From the NCBI GenBank assembly GCA_023398955.1, contig JAEWRL010000163.1:1-64000 (forward strand): 64,000 nt of DNA. The letters are read 5' to 3'. The translations under genes were made by a program, and so were the position numbers. This stretch comes from Pseudomonadota bacterium (GTDB lineage: Bacteria; Myxococcota_A; Polyangia; Polyangiales; Polyangiaceae). Positions 17,448 to 26,827 of the stretch are shown in pieces. Every line of letters begins with the position of its first letter. Position 1 is the stretch's first letter. Below the pieces are notes generated by a model. The model saw only the letters and a list, made by a program, of their open reading frames with translations. It was not told the origin of the DNA and ran no database searches.

Positions 17448-20144
17448 TCATTCCGGTGTTTTGCAAGATCGCTCGCGCTCGGCCAAGAGCGCCTGGATCG
17501 CCACGAGTACACTGCCCGGAGTGACCGGCTTCGCGAGGAAGTCTACTCCCTCGTCGAGCACCCCCCGGTGCGCGATACTGTCTTCCGTGTAACCTGACAT
17601 ATAAAGGACCGCTACCTCTGGGTGCTGCCGCAGCAGCTCGTCCGCCAGCTGCTTGCCGTTCATCTTCGGCATGAGCACATCCGTCAGAAGGACGTCAATC
17701 TTCCCTTCGTAGGTGCTTGCCATCTGCAGCGCGTGAGAGGGATCCGCCGCAGAAAGCACCTCGTAGCCGGCACGAACGAGGGTGGCGGTGACCATGCTGC
17801 GCAGTTGAACGTCGTCTTCCGCAACAAGAATCACGCCTCCCCGTGCCGCGCGCAGGCCCGCCCTCGAAGGCGGAGCCTCTTCGACTGGCTCATTGGTGGC
17901 CGGCAGGTAGACCGTGAAGGTCGCACCCTGGCCCGGCTCGCTCTCGACGCTCACCCCCCCACCGCTCTGACGCACGATGCCAAAGACCATGGAGAGACCG
18001 AGCCCGGTACCTTCACCGGGCCCTTTGGTGGTGAAGAACGGCTCGAACACGCGCCGGCGCGTCTCGCTATCCATACCGTGCCCGGTATCCGCGACGGCAA
18101 TGGCTGCATAGCTTCCTGAAGGCAGATCAAGCTCTGGACGCGTGGCGTCCGCCGGCAGGTACTCACCAGCGCGAACCTCGATAGTCAACACGCCACCATC
18201 CGGCATGGCGTCACGAGCATTGACGACCAGGTTCAGGATAATCTGCTGGATCTGGTTGGGATCCGCCTTGATGGCAGCCGTGGCTGAGGGTTGCCGGACG
18301 ATGACCTGGATGTTCTCATCGACCAAACGGCGCAGCATCGGCTCCATATCGCTGACCGCCTCGCTCAGGTCCATGACGCGAATCTTCAGGATCTGCTTGC
18401 GGCCAAAGGCGAGCAGCTGCCGGGTCAGGGCCGCCGCGCGCTCCCCTGCTCGGCGCACCTCGTCCAGGTCCGTCATGGCGCCGTGTCCGGGGCACAGCTT
18501 TGTGGCCGCAAGCGCCGAGAAGCCCAGGATGACCGACAGCAGATTGTTGAAGTCGTGCGCAACACCGCCCGCCAGGCGCCCGATGGCCTCCATCTTTTGG
18601 GCTTGGCGAAACTGCTCCTCCAGCTCCTTCTCCCGAGAGAGATCGCGAGCAATGGTCGACAGGTAGGCGGCACCGCCGCTGGCGTCGTGATGAGCCAAGA
18701 GTACCTGCGACATGGGCACTACGCGGCCATCATGAGTGACGAAGTGCGTCTCCGACGTCCAAGACCCGTGCCGGAGTGCGTGCGGCGCGCCGACTGTTTT
18801 GATGAGCTCGAACGTCTCTGGCGGGTGAGCGACGGCGATATTCTGCCCGTGGAGGCTGGCTTCCGGCAGAATGCCGAGGAACTCGCGGGCTGCCCTGTTG
18901 AGGTAGACCAACGCCCCATCCAGATTCGTGACGCTGACGAAGTCAGGCGTCGCATCGAGGATTGCTGCGCTGCGTTGACGGTCCTCCTCCGCAGACTTCC
19001 GGTCCGTGACGTCGAGCATCGCTCCCACCGTTCGGATCGGCACCCACCTCCCCCGCGCCTCGCCGAAGAACGTCGTCGCCCGGATCATCAGCCAGCGCAG
19101 ACTGCCATCGCCGCGGTACCAGCGAAACTCCACATCATAGCTACCATCTCCCTCAGGTTCGCGAGCGCGCCGGAACGCCAGCTCGACGCCAGTCGCGTCG
19201 GTCGGGTGAATCCGCGAGCGAAACCAGTCCCAACTCGCGCACTCCGTGCCGTCCATGCCCAGGAGCTCCTTCATGGTCGGCGACCAGTAAACACTTGCGT
19301 CGGACGCTGACAGACAGTGATCCTGATCGAAGATACCCACACGCGAGGCGCGCGTCGCCTGAGAGAGGCGCTCCTCGCTGCACTTGAGCGCAATGGCCAG
19401 CTCCTGCCTCTCCGTCATGTCCATCACGGACCCCGTGGTCAGGACGGGCACGCGTCGACCGCCAACGGCTCCGAAGGTCGTCGTCGCACGGGTGTGCAGC
19501 CAGCGCAGCGCTCCGTCGGTGCGAATGATCCGATGCAGGATGTCGAAATCACCGGTTCCTTCCGGATCGTGGGCACGAGCGATGGCGCGCAGCATCTTCT
19601 CTCTGTCCTCCACGTAGAACGCCTCCCCGAAGGAGGCGATCGTCAGAACCTCTTCCGGCGCAAACCCATAGAGATCCCGCAGGCGTGGCGAACCATAGAT
19701 GTGCCCCGAGAGATGATCGTGCTCGTAGACGCCAATGCGCCAGGTAGCGACGGCGCGAGCGTGGCGCCGAGCCTCCATGGCAAGCAACGCAAGCTCCTGT
19801 CCTTCGACGACCCGGAACGTTGCGAGGTAGGCCAAGTCCTCTCCAAGACGAACCTCCGCGCTTCGCATCTCGGTGAGGATGCCATCACCGCCAGAAGCGC
19901 GGAGCAACAGTCGGCGAGCACGTGGGGGTGTCTCATTGGCCGTCGAACGGAGAATCTCGAGCGCCGGTGTCTCCGCGCTATCTTGGATCACCGTCTCGAA
20001 GGAGCGCTGCAACAGGTCGACGCGCTCACAGCACAGGAGCTTGGCCAGACTCTCATTGCACGCAATCAGGTGCAGCGCCGTGCTTACGACTGCGGCCGCA
20101 TCGGGTAGCATGTCGAGAAGAGCCTGTAAGCTCGTGTGATCCAT
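17448..20144 (-). CDS. Multi-PAS hybrid sensor histidine kinase with C-terminal receiver
   Basis: The protein has about 898 residues and no membrane helix, so it is a cytoplasmic sensor. Four PAS-type domains appear in order. The first opens LLDMLPDAAAVV, the second and third contain the PAC-like YDVEFRWYRGDGSLRWLMIRA pattern, and the fourth starts ILDATPDFVSVTNLDG. The HisKA-type phosphoacceptor is GGVAHDFNNL, followed by N, G1 and G2 boxes of the ATPase (NLVVNARDAM, VADTGHGMD, GEGTGLGLSMVFGI). A complete receiver domain closes the protein (LVAEDDVQLR, phosphorylatable Asp in LLTDVLMPKMNG, Thr/Ser in MSGYTED, Lys in FLAKPV). The start is likely the ATG at 20144; upstream codons are unconserved. 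The signal and partner are unknown. The gene stands alone and diverges from the hydrolase gene. Confidence 0.9.
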   Translation of the reverse strand: MDHTSLQALLDMLPDAAAVVSTALHLIACNESLAKLLCCERVDLLQRSFETVIQDSAETPALEILRSTANETPPRARRLLLRASGGDGILTEMRSAEVRLGEDLAYLATFRVVEGQELALLAMEARRHARAVATWRIGVYEHDHLSGHIYGSPRLRDLYGFAPEEVLTIASFGEAFYVEDREKMLRAIARAHDPEGTGDFDILHRIIRTDGALRWLHTRATTTFGAVGGRRVPVLTTGSVMDMTERQELAIALKCSEERLSQATRASRVGIFDQDHCLSASDASVYWSPTMKELLGMDGTECASWDWFRSRIHPTDATGVELAFRRAREPEGDGSYDVEFRWYRGDGSLRWLMIRATTFFGEARGRWVPIRTVGAMLDVTDRKSAEEDRQRSAAILDATPDFVSVTNLDGALVYLNRAAREFLGILPEASLHGQNIAVAHPPETFELIKTVGAPHALRHGSWTSETHFVTHDGRVVPMSQVLLAHHDASGGAAYLSTIARDLSREKELEEQFRQAQKMEAIGRLAGGVAHDFNNLLSVILGFSALAATKLCPGHGAMTDLDEVRRAGERAAALTRQLLAFGRKQILKIRVMDLSEAVSDMEPMLRRLVDENIQVIVRQPSATAAIKADPNQIQQIILNLVVNARDAMPDGGVLTIEVRAGEYLPADATRPELDLPSGSYAAIAVADTGHGMDSETRRRVFEPFFTTKGPGEGTGLGLSMVFGIVRQSGGGVSVESEPGQGATFTVYLPATNEPVEEAPPSRAGLRAARGGVILVAEDDVQLRSMVTATLVRAGYEVLSAADPSHALQMASTYEGKIDVLLTDVLMPKMNGKQLADELLRQHPEVAVLYMSGYTEDSIAHRGVLDEGVDFLAKPVTPGSVLVAIQALLAERERSCKTPE

Positions 20145-20403
20145 CCGGCAAACCCGCTGGCGCAGTATGGGCCAGTTGGTCCGCCTTGTCTCGGACGCAT
20201 TCGCCAAAGTCTTGGAAAGGACCAGCGAGCGTCAAGACAGCTCCGCTGACGATCCGAGTTGGCATCCGCGCTCGGAACCATCGATTCCGGCGACCATTCT
20301 GCCAGAGCTCGTGCACTGATCACTTGAACTTGGTGGTTCTCGTCTTTGGTTGGCAGCGGCGCGCGCCTTGCCGCCCCCGGCATTTTGCGGCAGGCCTGAT
20401 GGC

Positions 20404-21159
20404 ATGCCAACAAAACGGGTCGAGTTCAACGGCAGCAACGGGCAGCGCCTCTCAGGGAGGTTGGATCTGCCCGAGGGGCCGCCACGTTGCGTGGGATTGT
20501 TCGCCCATTGCTTCACCTGTTCGAAGGAATCCGCCGCCGCAGCGACGATAAGCCGCGAGCTGAGCCGTCAGGGCATCGGCGTGCTCCGCTTCGACTTCAC
20601 GGGGCTCGGTGAGAGCACTGGTGAGTTCGCGAACACCGACTTCACGTCGAATATCGCAGACCTCCACGACGCAGCGCGGTGGCTCGCAGATGAACTGGAA
20701 CCACCGCAGCTCCTCGTTGGGCATAGCCTCGGTGGGGCGGCGGCCTTGCGGGCGGCAGCCGACCTGCCCAACGTGCGCGCCGTCTCGACAATCGGAGCAC
20801 CCGCGACGCCGTCTCATGTCGAGCGACTGCTTCGAGGCTCCGTCGCCGAGATCCGCGACAAGGGCAGCGCAGAGGTCGGCATCGGCGGTCGTAGTTTCCG
20901 GATCTCCCGAGCCTTCCTCGACGATCTGGCTGACTACGATCGACGCGACGGCTTGGCTCGCTTGGGCGCGGCCAAGCTGCTCTTCCACGCCGTAGACGAC
21001 GAGGTCGTCGCACTCGAGAGCGCCAGTAGACTGTTCGCGAAGCTGACGCACCCTAAGAGTTTCGTGGCCCTCGAGAGCGCCGACCACCTACTGACGACAC
21101 GGCGCGACGGTGAGGACGTCGCAAGGATTCTTGCGGCCTGGGTCACTCGCTACGTATGA
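20404..21159 (+). CDS. Alpha/beta hydrolase (OsmC-partner type, without OsmC)
   Basis: This is a 251-residue alpha/beta hydrolase starting MPTKRVEFNG. The N-terminal GLFAHCFTCSKES segment and nucleophile elbow VGHSLGGAAAL are typical of the hydrolase half of proteins that are usually fused to an OsmC peroxiredoxin domain. The catalytic triad would be the elbow Ser, the Asp in FHAVDDEVV and the His in SADHLL. The OsmC half is missing here: the frame stops after the hydrolase domain, and no OsmC gene follows. The in-frame start at 20350 is rejected because the family begins at MPTK. The substrate is unknown. It diverges from the PAS kinase and converges with gloA. Confidence 0.82.
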   Translation: MPTKRVEFNGSNGQRLSGRLDLPEGPPRCVGLFAHCFTCSKESAAAATISRELSRQGIGVLRFDFTGLGESTGEFANTDFTSNIADLHDAARWLADELEPPQLLVGHSLGGAAALRAAADLPNVRAVSTIGAPATPSHVERLLRGSVAEIRDKGSAEVGIGGRSFRISRAFLDDLADYDRRDGLARLGAAKLLFHAVDDEVVALESASRLFAKLTHPKSFVALESADHLLTTRRDGEDVARILAAWVTRYV

Positions 21160-21211
21160 CGCGACGGAACCCTTTGAATGACAGCCCGGGTGCGGTCGTC
21201 GCGACGTGCCT

Positions 21212-21595
21212 CTAGCCCCTCTGGATCAGCTCGATCTTGTAGCCATCAGGATCCTCGACGAAGGCTATCACGGTGCTGCCGTGCTTCATGGGTCCGGCTT
21301 CACGGACCACCTTCCCGCCACGGTCCTTGATGGCGGCGCATGCGGCGTAGGCGTCGGATACGCCCAACGCGATGTGCCCGAAGCCGTTTCCCAGCTCGTA
21401 TCGAGGCGTATCCCAGTTGTGGGTCAGCTCGAGGACGGCACCTTCCGACTCCGGGCCATAGCCGACGAAGGCCAGGGTGAAGCGCCCCTCGGGATAGTCT
21501 TGACGGCGCAAGAGCTGCATACCGAGCACTTGTGTATAGAAATCCAAGGATCTCTCGAGCTCTCCAACTCGGATCATGGTGTGCAGAATTCGCAT
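21212..21595 (-). CDS. gloA: Lactoylglutathione lyase (glyoxalase I)
   Basis: This 127-residue protein belongs to the vicinal-oxygen-chelate fold. It isomerises the hemithioacetal of methylglyoxal and glutathione to S-lactoylglutathione. The four metal ligands of E. coli GloA are preserved at the same positions: His5 (RILHTMIR), Glu56 (VLELTHNWD), His74 (FGHIAL) and Glu122 (YKIELIQ). The protein is therefore expected to be an active, nickel- or zinc-type enzyme. The gene is monocistronic and convergent with the hydrolase. The start ATG matches the family N-terminus exactly. Confidence 0.96.
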   Translation of the reverse strand: MRILHTMIRVGELERSLDFYTQVLGMQLLRRQDYPEGRFTLAFVGYGPESEGAVLELTHNWDTPRYELGNGFGHIALGVSDAYAACAAIKDRGGKVVREAGPMKHGSTVIAFVEDPDGYKIELIQRG

Positions 21596-21840
21596 GGGAT
21601 GCTCCTCGTTGCTCGAAGGGACGCCTCGGGGCTAACCCAGTCTCCCTTCAGCAGCAAGTGATAGGAACTCACTCGAGCGGAACCAATGACCGGCCAGCCG
21701 CCCGCCAACATCGGGTGAGTGCCGGGACAGCTTGACTCATGCGCGGGTGGCCGCCATCCGGCTCCTCCGCCGCGAGCGGATGGTCGGCGCGACACTTGCC
21801 ATGCCGTCGTTGGGTAGTCACGTTCCCGTATCCGTGAAGA

Positions 21841-23445
21841 GTGTCGGGGCGCGACATGACTGAGAACGACGAGAGCCTGCGGTCGATGATCGTCACGGCG
21901 TGCGACAGTTCGCCCGCCGGCTGCCTGGTGGCGGACCGTTCAGGCGTGATTGTTTATGTCAATCGCAGCGTCGAGCGGATGTTCGGTTACGACCGCAGCG
22001 AGCTCGTCGGTAAGCGAGTCGAGACGCTGGTGCCGGAGGAACGGGCCCACACCCACGTCCGCTCGCGAGAGCGGTTCTTCGAGAACGCGACGGCGCGCGC
22101 CATGGGCGGTGGCGCCGTGCTGCCCGGGCGCCGTAAAGACGGGAGCACGGTCCCTTTGGAGATTGGGCTGACGCCCGTTACAGCCGAAGGTCGCTGCTAT
22201 GTAATCGGCTCGCTCGTGGACGTGAGCGCGCGGCTCGCCGCGGAGCGTCGCGCAGAGCACAGCGAACAACAGCTGGTGCAGTCCCAGAAGTTGGAGGCGC
22301 TTGGCAATCTGGCCGGCGGGATCTCCCATGATTTCAACAATATCCTCCTCGCGATCCTCGGCTATGCCGAGCTGCTCAAGAGCTCTTCACTGACGGACGC
22401 GCAGTCCATGGAGGATCTCGACGCGATCCTCGAAGCCGCGTCGCGAGGTCGGGATCTCGTGCAGCGCATACTGGGCATCGCTCGACATCGGGAGGGCCCG
22501 CGGGAACCCCTCCAGCTCGGTGGTATCGTCGAAGAGGCGGGTCGATTGCTGAAGAGCACGCTGCCGAGCTCCGTCAAGCTGATGCTCGTCACGGATTCCG
22601 CCACCCCGACGGTCCTGGCTGACGCTACCCAGGTGCACCAGGTGGTCATGAACCTGGCGACCAACGCAGCCGCTGCGATGCCCAAGGGTGGGCCATTGCA
22701 AATCCGCGTTGAACCGCTGCAGGTCTCCCCCGAGGAAGCTCACGCGGTGCCTGGAGCGCGGGAGGGTCTACACGCCTCCATCGTCGTATCGGATGCGGGC
22801 ACCGGTATGTCGGAGGACGTCAAGGCCCGCGTGTTCGAGCCGTTCTTCACGACGAAGCCCGAGGGCAAAGGAACGGGCTTTGGGCTCTCGATGGTGCATG
22901 GTATCGCGACGGGACTCGGCGGATACGTGCAGGTCTCCAGCGAGCTGGGCGTCGGAACGACAGTGCGCGTCAATCTTCCCGCATCGGGGCGGGCGCGCCG
23001 GTCGTCGGAGCACCCTCCCCCTGCCCCGGTTCGCTTCCGCGCCCTCTGGGTGGATGACGATCCCCGCCTTGCAACCCTTGGCCAGCGAACCCTGGCGCGG
23101 CTCGGCTTCGATGTAAGCGCCTACACGTCCAGCTTGCAAGCGTTGGAAGACTTCCAAGCCGCCCCGGACGCGTTCGACCTCGTGGTGAGCGACAACACGA
23201 TGCCGCATCTCTCTGGGCTCGCCTTCCTGGGCAAAGTGCATGCCCTGAGGCCAGACATCCCGACACTGATGGTCAGTGGAAGGGGTCTACTCCTCGATGC
23301 CGACGAGCTGAATCAGAATGGCGTCCGCCGCGTGCTCGCCAAGCCCTTCGCCTTCGCCGATCTGAAGACGGCGGTGAAGGCGCTGGTACCGGGAGCCCTC
23401 TCCGACGAGGGGCACGATGTGGCTGGGCCACAGGGCCGCCCATAG
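21841..23445 (+). CDS. PAS hybrid histidine kinase with C-terminal receiver
   Basis: One PAS domain lies at residues 20-130 (GCLVADRSGVIVYVNRSVERMFGYDRSELVGK). A HisKA-type phosphoacceptor GGISHDFNNI at about residue 160 and a complete HATPase follow (NLATNAAAAM, SDAGTGMS, GKGTGFGLSMVHGI). The C-terminal receiver has WVDDDPRL, phosphorylatable Asp in LVVSDNTMPHLSG and Lys in VLAKPF; the usual MP...G context is retained. There is no membrane helix, so it is cytoplasmic. The frame begins with GTG at 21841; an ATG at 21856 is an equally good start. Kinase and receiver in one chain suggest a phosphorelay whose final partner is not encoded nearby. Confidence 0.88.
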   Translation: MSGRDMTENDESLRSMIVTACDSSPAGCLVADRSGVIVYVNRSVERMFGYDRSELVGKRVETLVPEERAHTHVRSRERFFENATARAMGGGAVLPGRRKDGSTVPLEIGLTPVTAEGRCYVIGSLVDVSARLAAERRAEHSEQQLVQSQKLEALGNLAGGISHDFNNILLAILGYAELLKSSSLTDAQSMEDLDAILEAASRGRDLVQRILGIARHREGPREPLQLGGIVEEAGRLLKSTLPSSVKLMLVTDSATPTVLADATQVHQVVMNLATNAAAAMPKGGPLQIRVEPLQVSPEEAHAVPGAREGLHASIVVSDAGTGMSEDVKARVFEPFFTTKPEGKGTGFGLSMVHGIATGLGGYVQVSSELGVGTTVRVNLPASGRARRSSEHPPPAPVRFRALWVDDDPRLATLGQRTLARLGFDVSAYTSSLQALEDFQAAPDAFDLVVSDNTMPHLSGLAFLGKVHALRPDIPTLMVSGRGLLLDADELNQNGVRRVLAKPFAFADLKTAVKALVPGALSDEGHDVAGPQGRP

Positions 23446-23547
23446 AGGCACACGCCGACAGCGATAGGCCCCTCGGTGTCACCTCGCCTTTTGTGAGCAG
23501 GCGCGCTAGGCGGGAAGGCACAATTTGCCGCCGCCGCCGCGCTCGCG

Positions 23548-24597
23548 ATGCTCTTTGCCTCTGGCCGTGGAATGCCCAAAATCGCCACCGAAATCCTGTC
23601 TCCCGACGCAGTATATCGGGCCGCAGCCATCCTGCGTGACGGCGGGCTGCTCGCCTTTCCCACTGAAACGGTTTGGGGGCTGGGCGCCAACGCCTTCGAC
23701 GTCGTCGCCTGTCGACGCATCTTCCAGGCCAAGGGGAGGCCCCAGGACAACCCACTCATCGTCCACGTCGCAGACGCCGACGGCCTCATGGCCGCCACAA
23801 CGCAGCTCGGACCGGAGGAAGAGGCGCTCATCGCCCGCTTCATGCCCGGCCCGCTCACGCTGGTGGTGCCGCGCGGGGCGCGCATCCATCCCGAAGTCAC
23901 GGGAGGTCGCCCCGATGTCGGCGTGCGCATGCCACGCCTCGCGATTGCCCGTGAGCTCCTGGCACTCGCCGGGGTGCCCGTCGCAGCACCCTCTGCGAAC
24001 CGGTCCGGAAGGCCAAGCCCGACGACCTTCGAGATGGCCACAGCAGCCATGCAAGGCCGTGCCGAGGGCATCCTCGAAGGTCCGCCCTGCGAGGTAGGCT
24101 TGGAGTCCACCGTGGCGCGCGTCCACTGCGGAGAGATCCACATATTGCGCCCCGGTGCCATCACCGCCGAGGAGCTCTGGAGGGCGGTGCCCCATCTTCG
24201 GCCGATCATCGCCTACTCGGAGCCGATAGCAGGAGCGCCGCGGGCCCCCGGCCTCAAGTACGCTCACTATAGGCCGCGAGCACGCGTCATCGCCGCGGAG
24301 ACCGTCCCTGAGCTATTGACCGCAGCGCGCGCGGTCGCTGCACAAGGGGCACTTGCTGTCCTGTGGCAGGCCGCCGAGCTATCGCCCTCGGTGGTAGCGG
24401 AGCTCCCGGTGGGCACAGCCCTGCATCCGTACGACAGTCTCCCCAGCTACGCGCAGCACCTCTTTGCCTGGTTTCACGCGCTGGATGAGGCCAACGTCGC
24501 GACCATCATCGCCCATCTGCCCGTCAACGACGGCTTGGGCCGCGCTCTGCGCAACCGCATCTCGAAGGCGGCAGAGCCCATCGCTGCACTGCCCTGA
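23548..24597 (+). CDS. tsaC: L-threonylcarbamoyladenylate synthase, Sua5 type
   Basis: The product has 349 residues. The first 200 form the YrdC fold: FPTETVWGLGANA, the basic KGRPQDNPLIVH motif, MPGPLTLVVPR and the serine motif APSANRSGRPSPT. About 150 further residues form the C-terminal Sua5 domain, joined by the APGLKYAHYRPRA linker typical of Sua5. The enzyme makes threonylcarbamoyl-AMP from Thr, bicarbonate and ATP for the t6A37 modification of ANN-decoding tRNAs. An internal ATG at 23572 is an alternative start. It is followed by the oppositely oriented cyclase gene with 52 bases between stops. Confidence 0.93.
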   Translation: MLFASGRGMPKIATEILSPDAVYRAAAILRDGGLLAFPTETVWGLGANAFDVVACRRIFQAKGRPQDNPLIVHVADADGLMAATTQLGPEEEALIARFMPGPLTLVVPRGARIHPEVTGGRPDVGVRMPRLAIARELLALAGVPVAAPSANRSGRPSPTTFEMATAAMQGRAEGILEGPPCEVGLESTVARVHCGEIHILRPGAITAEELWRAVPHLRPIIAYSEPIAGAPRAPGLKYAHYRPRARVIAAETVPELLTAARAVAAQGALAVLWQAAELSPSVVAELPVGTALHPYDSLPSYAQHLFAWFHALDEANVATIIAHLPVNDGLGRALRNRISKAAEPIAALP

Positions 24598-24649
24598 GTC
24601 GAGGCACCTCTTGGGCGGCGGCTCCCGCCGGTATCAGCTGGGCGCTCCT

Positions 24650-26101
24650 TCAGCGCGCTGGCCGCGTCTCGAGAGTCACCTCGACTGCACTCGGAGCGTC
24701 GGGCGCGAGGCGCATCCCCGTAGGAACGCGCAGCTTCTCAGTGAAGGTCTCGGAGGGTCCCACGGCTGAAAGATCGATGGGTTCGGTGGGTACGGCGGCA
24801 TTGCGTCCCCGATCCCTCCGGCGAATCACGACCTTCACGCGGGGCGGGTTCGCCGACGCCTGGACGAGCTGCCTGCCATCCGGAAGCCGCCCAACCAGCT
24901 TGGGGCGGATGGGCAGCTCTACGAACTCGGTCGGGTGCGCCACCACTTGCACCTGCTTGGGGGAGGCCGAGATGAGCTCGAGCTCCTGCGGCAGGTCGAG
25001 GCGCTCGGCCGTAACCGGGACGGTCTGTACCCCTGGCTTCAGCCCGTCCCCGGCAATTGTCAGCGTCTGTTCCGCGTCCTCCAACCTGCCGAAGGCGCGC
25101 ATCGGCCCCCGCAGGGTGACGCTGACCTGCTGCGCCTCCGGGACGTCGAGGCTCAACCGGTCCGGAACGTCGCGGTACACGACAGGAACGTCGATGGTAC
25201 GTTCCAATGTCGTGGAGGCCCGCCCCTGGACCGCAACCCAGGCAATGATTGCTACGCCAAAAGCCGCCAGCTTCGCGCCCCAGTGGCTCGCCAACGCTGC
25301 CCGCAGCCCACGGCGCTCGGTGGCGTCACCGAGGGAGGCGTAGAAACGCTCCAGTTCGCGCTGAAGCTCCGCGCTCGAGCACCGCGTCAGGGTGCCTTGA
25401 CGAGCAATCGATATCGTACCCCTCTCCTCAGAGACGACGACCACGAGCGCGTCGGAGCGCTCGGACGTGCCTAACGCTGCGGCATGGCGCGTGCCGCGCC
25501 CCCCCAGCGCCTCATGCCGAGCGGACAGAGGCAGATGGACGCCAAAGCGCGTCACGAGACCTCGATCGACGACGACCGCGCCATCGTGTCCCGGCGAGCT
25601 CGAATCGAAGATGCTGAGGAGCAGCGCTGTGCTCGATCTCCCCCCGAGCTCGTAACCTCCCGAGAGGTGGCGCTCGAGCGGCTCTCGCCCTTTGAAGACC
25701 ATCAAGGCTCCAACACGCTCCTTCGCCATCATGTCCATGGCCTGTACCGTATCCATGATGAGCTCCTCCGCGCCCTTGGGCGTCTGCCGTGGACGCAACC
25801 AGCGGTTGGTCGCGATCCGCTCGAAGGCGCGCCGGATGTCTTCCTGGAAAATGACGACCAGGGCGAGTAGCGCGACCGTAAGCCCGAGCTGAAAGAGGAA
25901 GAGCGTGAGGTACATGTCGAGGGCTCGCGCGGCGAAGTACACGCCAGTGATGGCGCCGAGCCCCGTCAAGACGGAGCGAGAGCGCGAGCGGCGCACCCAG
26001 CGAATCACCACGTAGACGAAAGCCGTCACGACCGCGATGTCGACGGCATCGGCGAGCCGAAGTGCCGGAAGCCAACTGAACAGATCCAGGTCCCCGAACA
26101 T
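24650..26101 (-). CDS. cdaA: Diadenylate cyclase fused to YbbR-like domains
   Basis: Three membrane helices (from VDIAVVTAFVYVV to LTVALLALVVIF) lead into a DAC domain at about residues 100-250, as in CdaA/DacA. The ATP-binding motif is SSPGHDGAVV. The second motif reads GTRHAAALG, so the canonical RHR is RHA. After the cyclase comes a fourth membrane helix (WGAKLAAFGVAIIAWVAVQG) and at least two YbbR-like beta repeats (IDVPVVYRDVPDRL and VPVTAERLDLPQELEL). In Firmicutes, CdaA and its regulator CdaR (YbbR) are separate proteins; here they are one chain. The enzyme would make the second messenger c-di-AMP. GTG at 26125 is an alternative start. Whether the RHA variant is active is discussed in the findings. 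Confidence 0.88.
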   Translation of the reverse strand: MFGDLDLFSWLPALRLADAVDIAVVTAFVYVVIRWVRRSRSRSVLTGLGAITGVYFAARALDMYLTLFLFQLGLTVALLALVVIFQEDIRRAFERIATNRWLRPRQTPKGAEELIMDTVQAMDMMAKERVGALMVFKGREPLERHLSGGYELGGRSSTALLLSIFDSSSPGHDGAVVVDRGLVTRFGVHLPLSARHEALGGRGTRHAAALGTSERSDALVVVVSEERGTISIARQGTLTRCSSAELQRELERFYASLGDATERRGLRAALASHWGAKLAAFGVAIIAWVAVQGRASTTLERTIDVPVVYRDVPDRLSLDVPEAQQVSVTLRGPMRAFGRLEDAEQTLTIAGDGLKPGVQTVPVTAERLDLPQELELISASPKQVQVVAHPTEFVELPIRPKLVGRLPDGRQLVQASANPPRVKVVIRRRDRGRNAAVPTEPIDLSAVGPSETFTEKLRVPTGMRLAPDAPSAVEVTLETRPAR

Positions 26102-26206
26102 GGAAGGGCTTCGTGAACAAGCCACGCATGCCCACTCGTGGCAAGACGATTCTCCGGCCGAACACTCAATGGAACGGGATACACACCGGCCCGCGGAACA
26201 ACGCGC

Positions 26207-26827
26207 CTACGGCGAGCGTTGCATGTCGATGCGCTTGAGGGCGTCCAGCTCCCTCCTGAGGGACTGAAGCTCGTCCAGGCGCCGCTGCGCGTCCTGCTTC
26301 ACCTCGTCGAGTTTCCGACGCGTCCGTGCACATTCGTCCCGCAGCTTACCCTCGTCCACTCGCTGCTGCTCACGGAGTTCCTGAGTATCGGCGAGCGCAC
26401 GTTCCGTCGCCTCCAGGCGCCGCCGCAGGTCCGCGAGCTCTGCCTCGCGTACGAGCAGGGCGTGATCGCGCACCACTCGTGCGTCCAGGAGCTGCAGCAG
26501 CACGCCCGCGAGCTCGCGGGACGAGCTGTCCGGATCCCGGCGAAGGCGACCAAGGCTGGAACGCGCCGCCCTGATGTCCGGGGGCTCTTGTCCCAGGGCA
26601 CCGAGGGCCTGCGCGAGCGCTGTCCGGTCGCTCCCGCTGGGGGGAGGGTTCTGGTCTGGGAGTGGCCTCCTGCGCGACGCCTCACTCGATACAGCACAGC
26701 CCGATGCGAGCCCTACAGCAAGAACGGATGCCACGAGCCACCCGGAAGGCCAAAGACCGCGCGCGAAGCTCTCTGACCAACGTACACCCTCACTGTCGCT
26801 TCCCACGCTTCCTCCGGTCGTCCTCAA
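26207..26827 (-). CDS. Coiled-coil lipoprotein of the kinase operon
   Basis: The signal region (PSGWLVASVLAVGLASGC) ends in a lipobox Cys at about residue 44. About 40 Pro/Ser-rich residues follow. The remainder is strongly helical with heptad spacing (LVREAELADLRRRLEATERALADTQELREQ and RTRRKLDEVKQDAQRRLDELQSLRRELDALK), so the mature protein is a lipid-anchored coiled coil. The frame begins with a TTG that overlaps the kinase stop by four bases (TTGA). A GTG at 26806 that follows a GGAGGA site is an alternative. It is the last gene of the response regulator-kinase-lipoprotein operon. A kinase-interacting lipoprotein such as QseG of the GlrR/GlrK (QseF/QseE) locus has the same role in E. coli, but I see no sequence identity that proves homology. 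Confidence 0.7.
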   Translation of the reverse strand: MRTTGGSVGSDSEGVRWSESFARGLWPSGWLVASVLAVGLASGCAVSSEASRRRPLPDQNPPPSGSDRTALAQALGALGQEPPDIRAARSSLGRLRRDPDSSSRELAGVLLQLLDARVVRDHALLVREAELADLRRRLEATERALADTQELREQQRVDEGKLRDECARTRRKLDEVKQDAQRRLDELQSLRRELDALKRIDMQRSP

